Source of the DNA: Marinifilum sp965230805
GTDB lineage: Bacteria; Bacteroidota; Bacteroidia; Bacteroidales; Marinifilaceae
NCBI RefSeq assembly: GCF_965230805.1
Contig: NZ_OZ246019.1
Location: 806,001 to 870,000, forward strand
Length of the DNA stretch: 64,000 bases
Direction: 5' to 3'
Shown here: piece by piece, positions 63,285-64,000 of the stretch
Position numbering within the stretch: position 1 is the first letter of the stretch
Layout of the letters: every line of letters begins with the position of its first letter
Notes under the pieces: generated by a model
Databases searched by the model: none
What the model was told of the DNA's origin: nothing
The model's input: the letters and a program-made list of their open reading frames with translations, nothing else
Program-made: the position numbers and the translations under genes

Positions 63285-63451
63285 GGCATTTGGTTTAAAG
63301 CTGAAAAATATAAGAATTGCTGTCTATTTAAATACGTTTTAAATAGTGTAGATGTTTTATCCTTAAGCCCGTACTTTGACGAAAGAAGGCATAAAAATGG
63401 TTAAAAAAACTTAAAGAGTATTAAACGACCTTCGTTCTACCTAAACACCTC

Positions 63452-63739
63452 TTATACAAGATTTAGTAATTGGATGGTAACGGTAGTCCCCTTTCCTTCT
63501 TCCGATTCCAGTTTGATGTTTCCATTGTGCAAACGCATGATTTGACGAGCAATACTTAGTCCAATTCCTGAACCCTCCTCTTTTGTAGTAAAGAATGGCA
63601 CAAAAACATTCTTCATATGCATGGCAGAGCTTCCACAACCATTATCTCTAATGCTTATTTCAAAACATCCTTCTTGATTTTTCTTACTCAAAGCTTTCTG
63701 CTTACAAGCAGCCGGTTCTGCCAAAGCCCGCAGAGTCAC
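63452..63739 (-). pseudogene. Histidine kinase ATPase domain, 5' part missing
   Basis: Only the end of a sensor histidine kinase remains: G1 box ISIRDNGCG, F box VPFFTTKEEG, G2 box GSGIGLSIARQIMRLHNG, and the final GKGTTVTIQLLN. The N box, the phosphoacceptor His domain and the sensor are missing. The frame starts at a GTG 10 bases from a short MITE, and beyond the MITE (63820 on) the sequence is repetitive and non-coding. It cannot autophosphorylate on its own. Likely a rearrangement at the MITE. Confidence 0.8.
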
Positions 63740-63748
63740 ACCAATATA

Positions 63749-63819
63749 ACGTGAGTTCGACGTAAAATTCTATCCCAAATATAACTTTCTGTGGATAGAA
63801 TTTTAAGTCGAACTGACGT
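63749..63819. mobile_element. Short MITE-like element, copy 3 (71 bp)
   Basis: Begins ACGTGAGTTCGACGTAA and ends TTAAGTCGAACTGACGT; it keeps only the two ends of the 265-bp form. Because ATTCTATCC and GGATAGAAT also pair, the two halves form a near-perfect hairpin of about 27 bp with a 17-base loop. Confidence 0.82.
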
Positions 63820-63873
63820 TATAATAAAGCACAAATAGATACTTTTGATTTAAAAATAGTATTACTCAAACTC

Positions 63874-64000
63874 AGTTTGTTACTACCACTTATTAAAGCT
63901 CTTACTGCAATAATTGAAAGTTCTTACTAGTACTTTTAAAAGTGGTTACCAGAACTTTATTAAGTTGTTACTAGAACTTTGCAAAGTGGTAGGTACTACT
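63874..64000. repeat. Degenerate 22-bp tandem repeats running off the window
   Basis: About six units with a period near 22 bases, for example GTGGTTACCAGAACTTTATT, GTTGTTACTAGAACTTTGCA and GTTCTTACTAGTACTTTTAA. No coding frame. The array continues past the window end. Confidence 0.65.

Overview
The window looks like a chromosomal segment of a low-GC marine or gut-type Bacteroidota, probably near the Marinilabiliales (inference). Support: a SusC/SusD/SusE starch locus, an amylase with a C-terminal type IX secretion sorting domain, lipoprotein and TonB-receptor styles typical of the phylum, a TAnnTTTG-type promoter element, and mostly weak ribosome binding sites. I saw no tRNA, rRNA or CRISPR array.

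Layout. 0-5.3 kb: ordinary genes (DUF1338 enzyme, M1 aminopeptidase, YdcZ-type DMT transporter, pirin) with terminators and a 23-bp tandem repeat. 5.3-36.5 kb: accessory region. Almost all of its non-transposon genes lie on the minus strand. They are separated by 120-190 bp imperfect palindromes that start with AAC and end with GTT on the plus strand. The bases just inside the two flanking palindromes of each gene are inverted repeats of each other but differ from gene to gene. That is the signature of integron gene cassettes: the two ends of one circular cassette reunite to form its attC. A tyrosine recombinase (30667..31776) and a distinct site (30567..30658) head the array. The same 65-bp site occurs again at 36409, heading a one-cassette module that carries an RloC-like tRNase. 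Recombinase and cassettes point the same way, the recombinase lacks the insertion typical of IntI, and most sites do not fit the RYYYAAC/GTTRRRY box, so this is a non-canonical integron-like system. Cassette cargo: an aspartyl protease/PDZ lipoprotein, a KilA-N protein, membrane proteins, a PD40 lipoprotein, a transglutaminase-like protein, a radical-SAM enzyme with a 42-aa precursor peptide, a three-gene unit, and the RloC-like nuclease. Two IS1182-family copies and a decayed group II intron sit at equivalent places in three of the palindromes, as if they target them.

Between two of these sites (13-21 kb) lies a second RiPP locus: LytTR regulator, 59-aa GG-leader peptide with a CGGCG core, terminator, radical SAM/SPASM enzyme, TonB-dependent receptor and YcaO protein. 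A 265-bp MITE-like element occurs at 9.0 and 32.0 kb, with a 71-bp short form at 63.7 kb. At 32.3-33.4 kb there is a 123-bp higher-order satellite built from three 41-bp monomers.

36.7-63.3 kb: VanZ, SnoaL-like and DHFR-like genes, then a complete starch/maltose utilisation region. The minus-strand operon encodes a LacI regulator, MFS disaccharide transporter, beta-phosphoglucomutase, GH65 phosphorylase, GH13, GH31 and two more GH13 enzymes. The divergent plus-strand operon encodes SusC, SusD, a SusE-like protein and a T9SS-exported amylase. Starch would be cut and bound at the surface, imported by SusCD, trimmed by the periplasmic GH13/GH31 enzymes, and maltose taken up by the MFS protein and phosphorolysed by GH65 plus beta-phosphoglucomutase. 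A secreted repeat protein and a truncated histidine kinase end the window.
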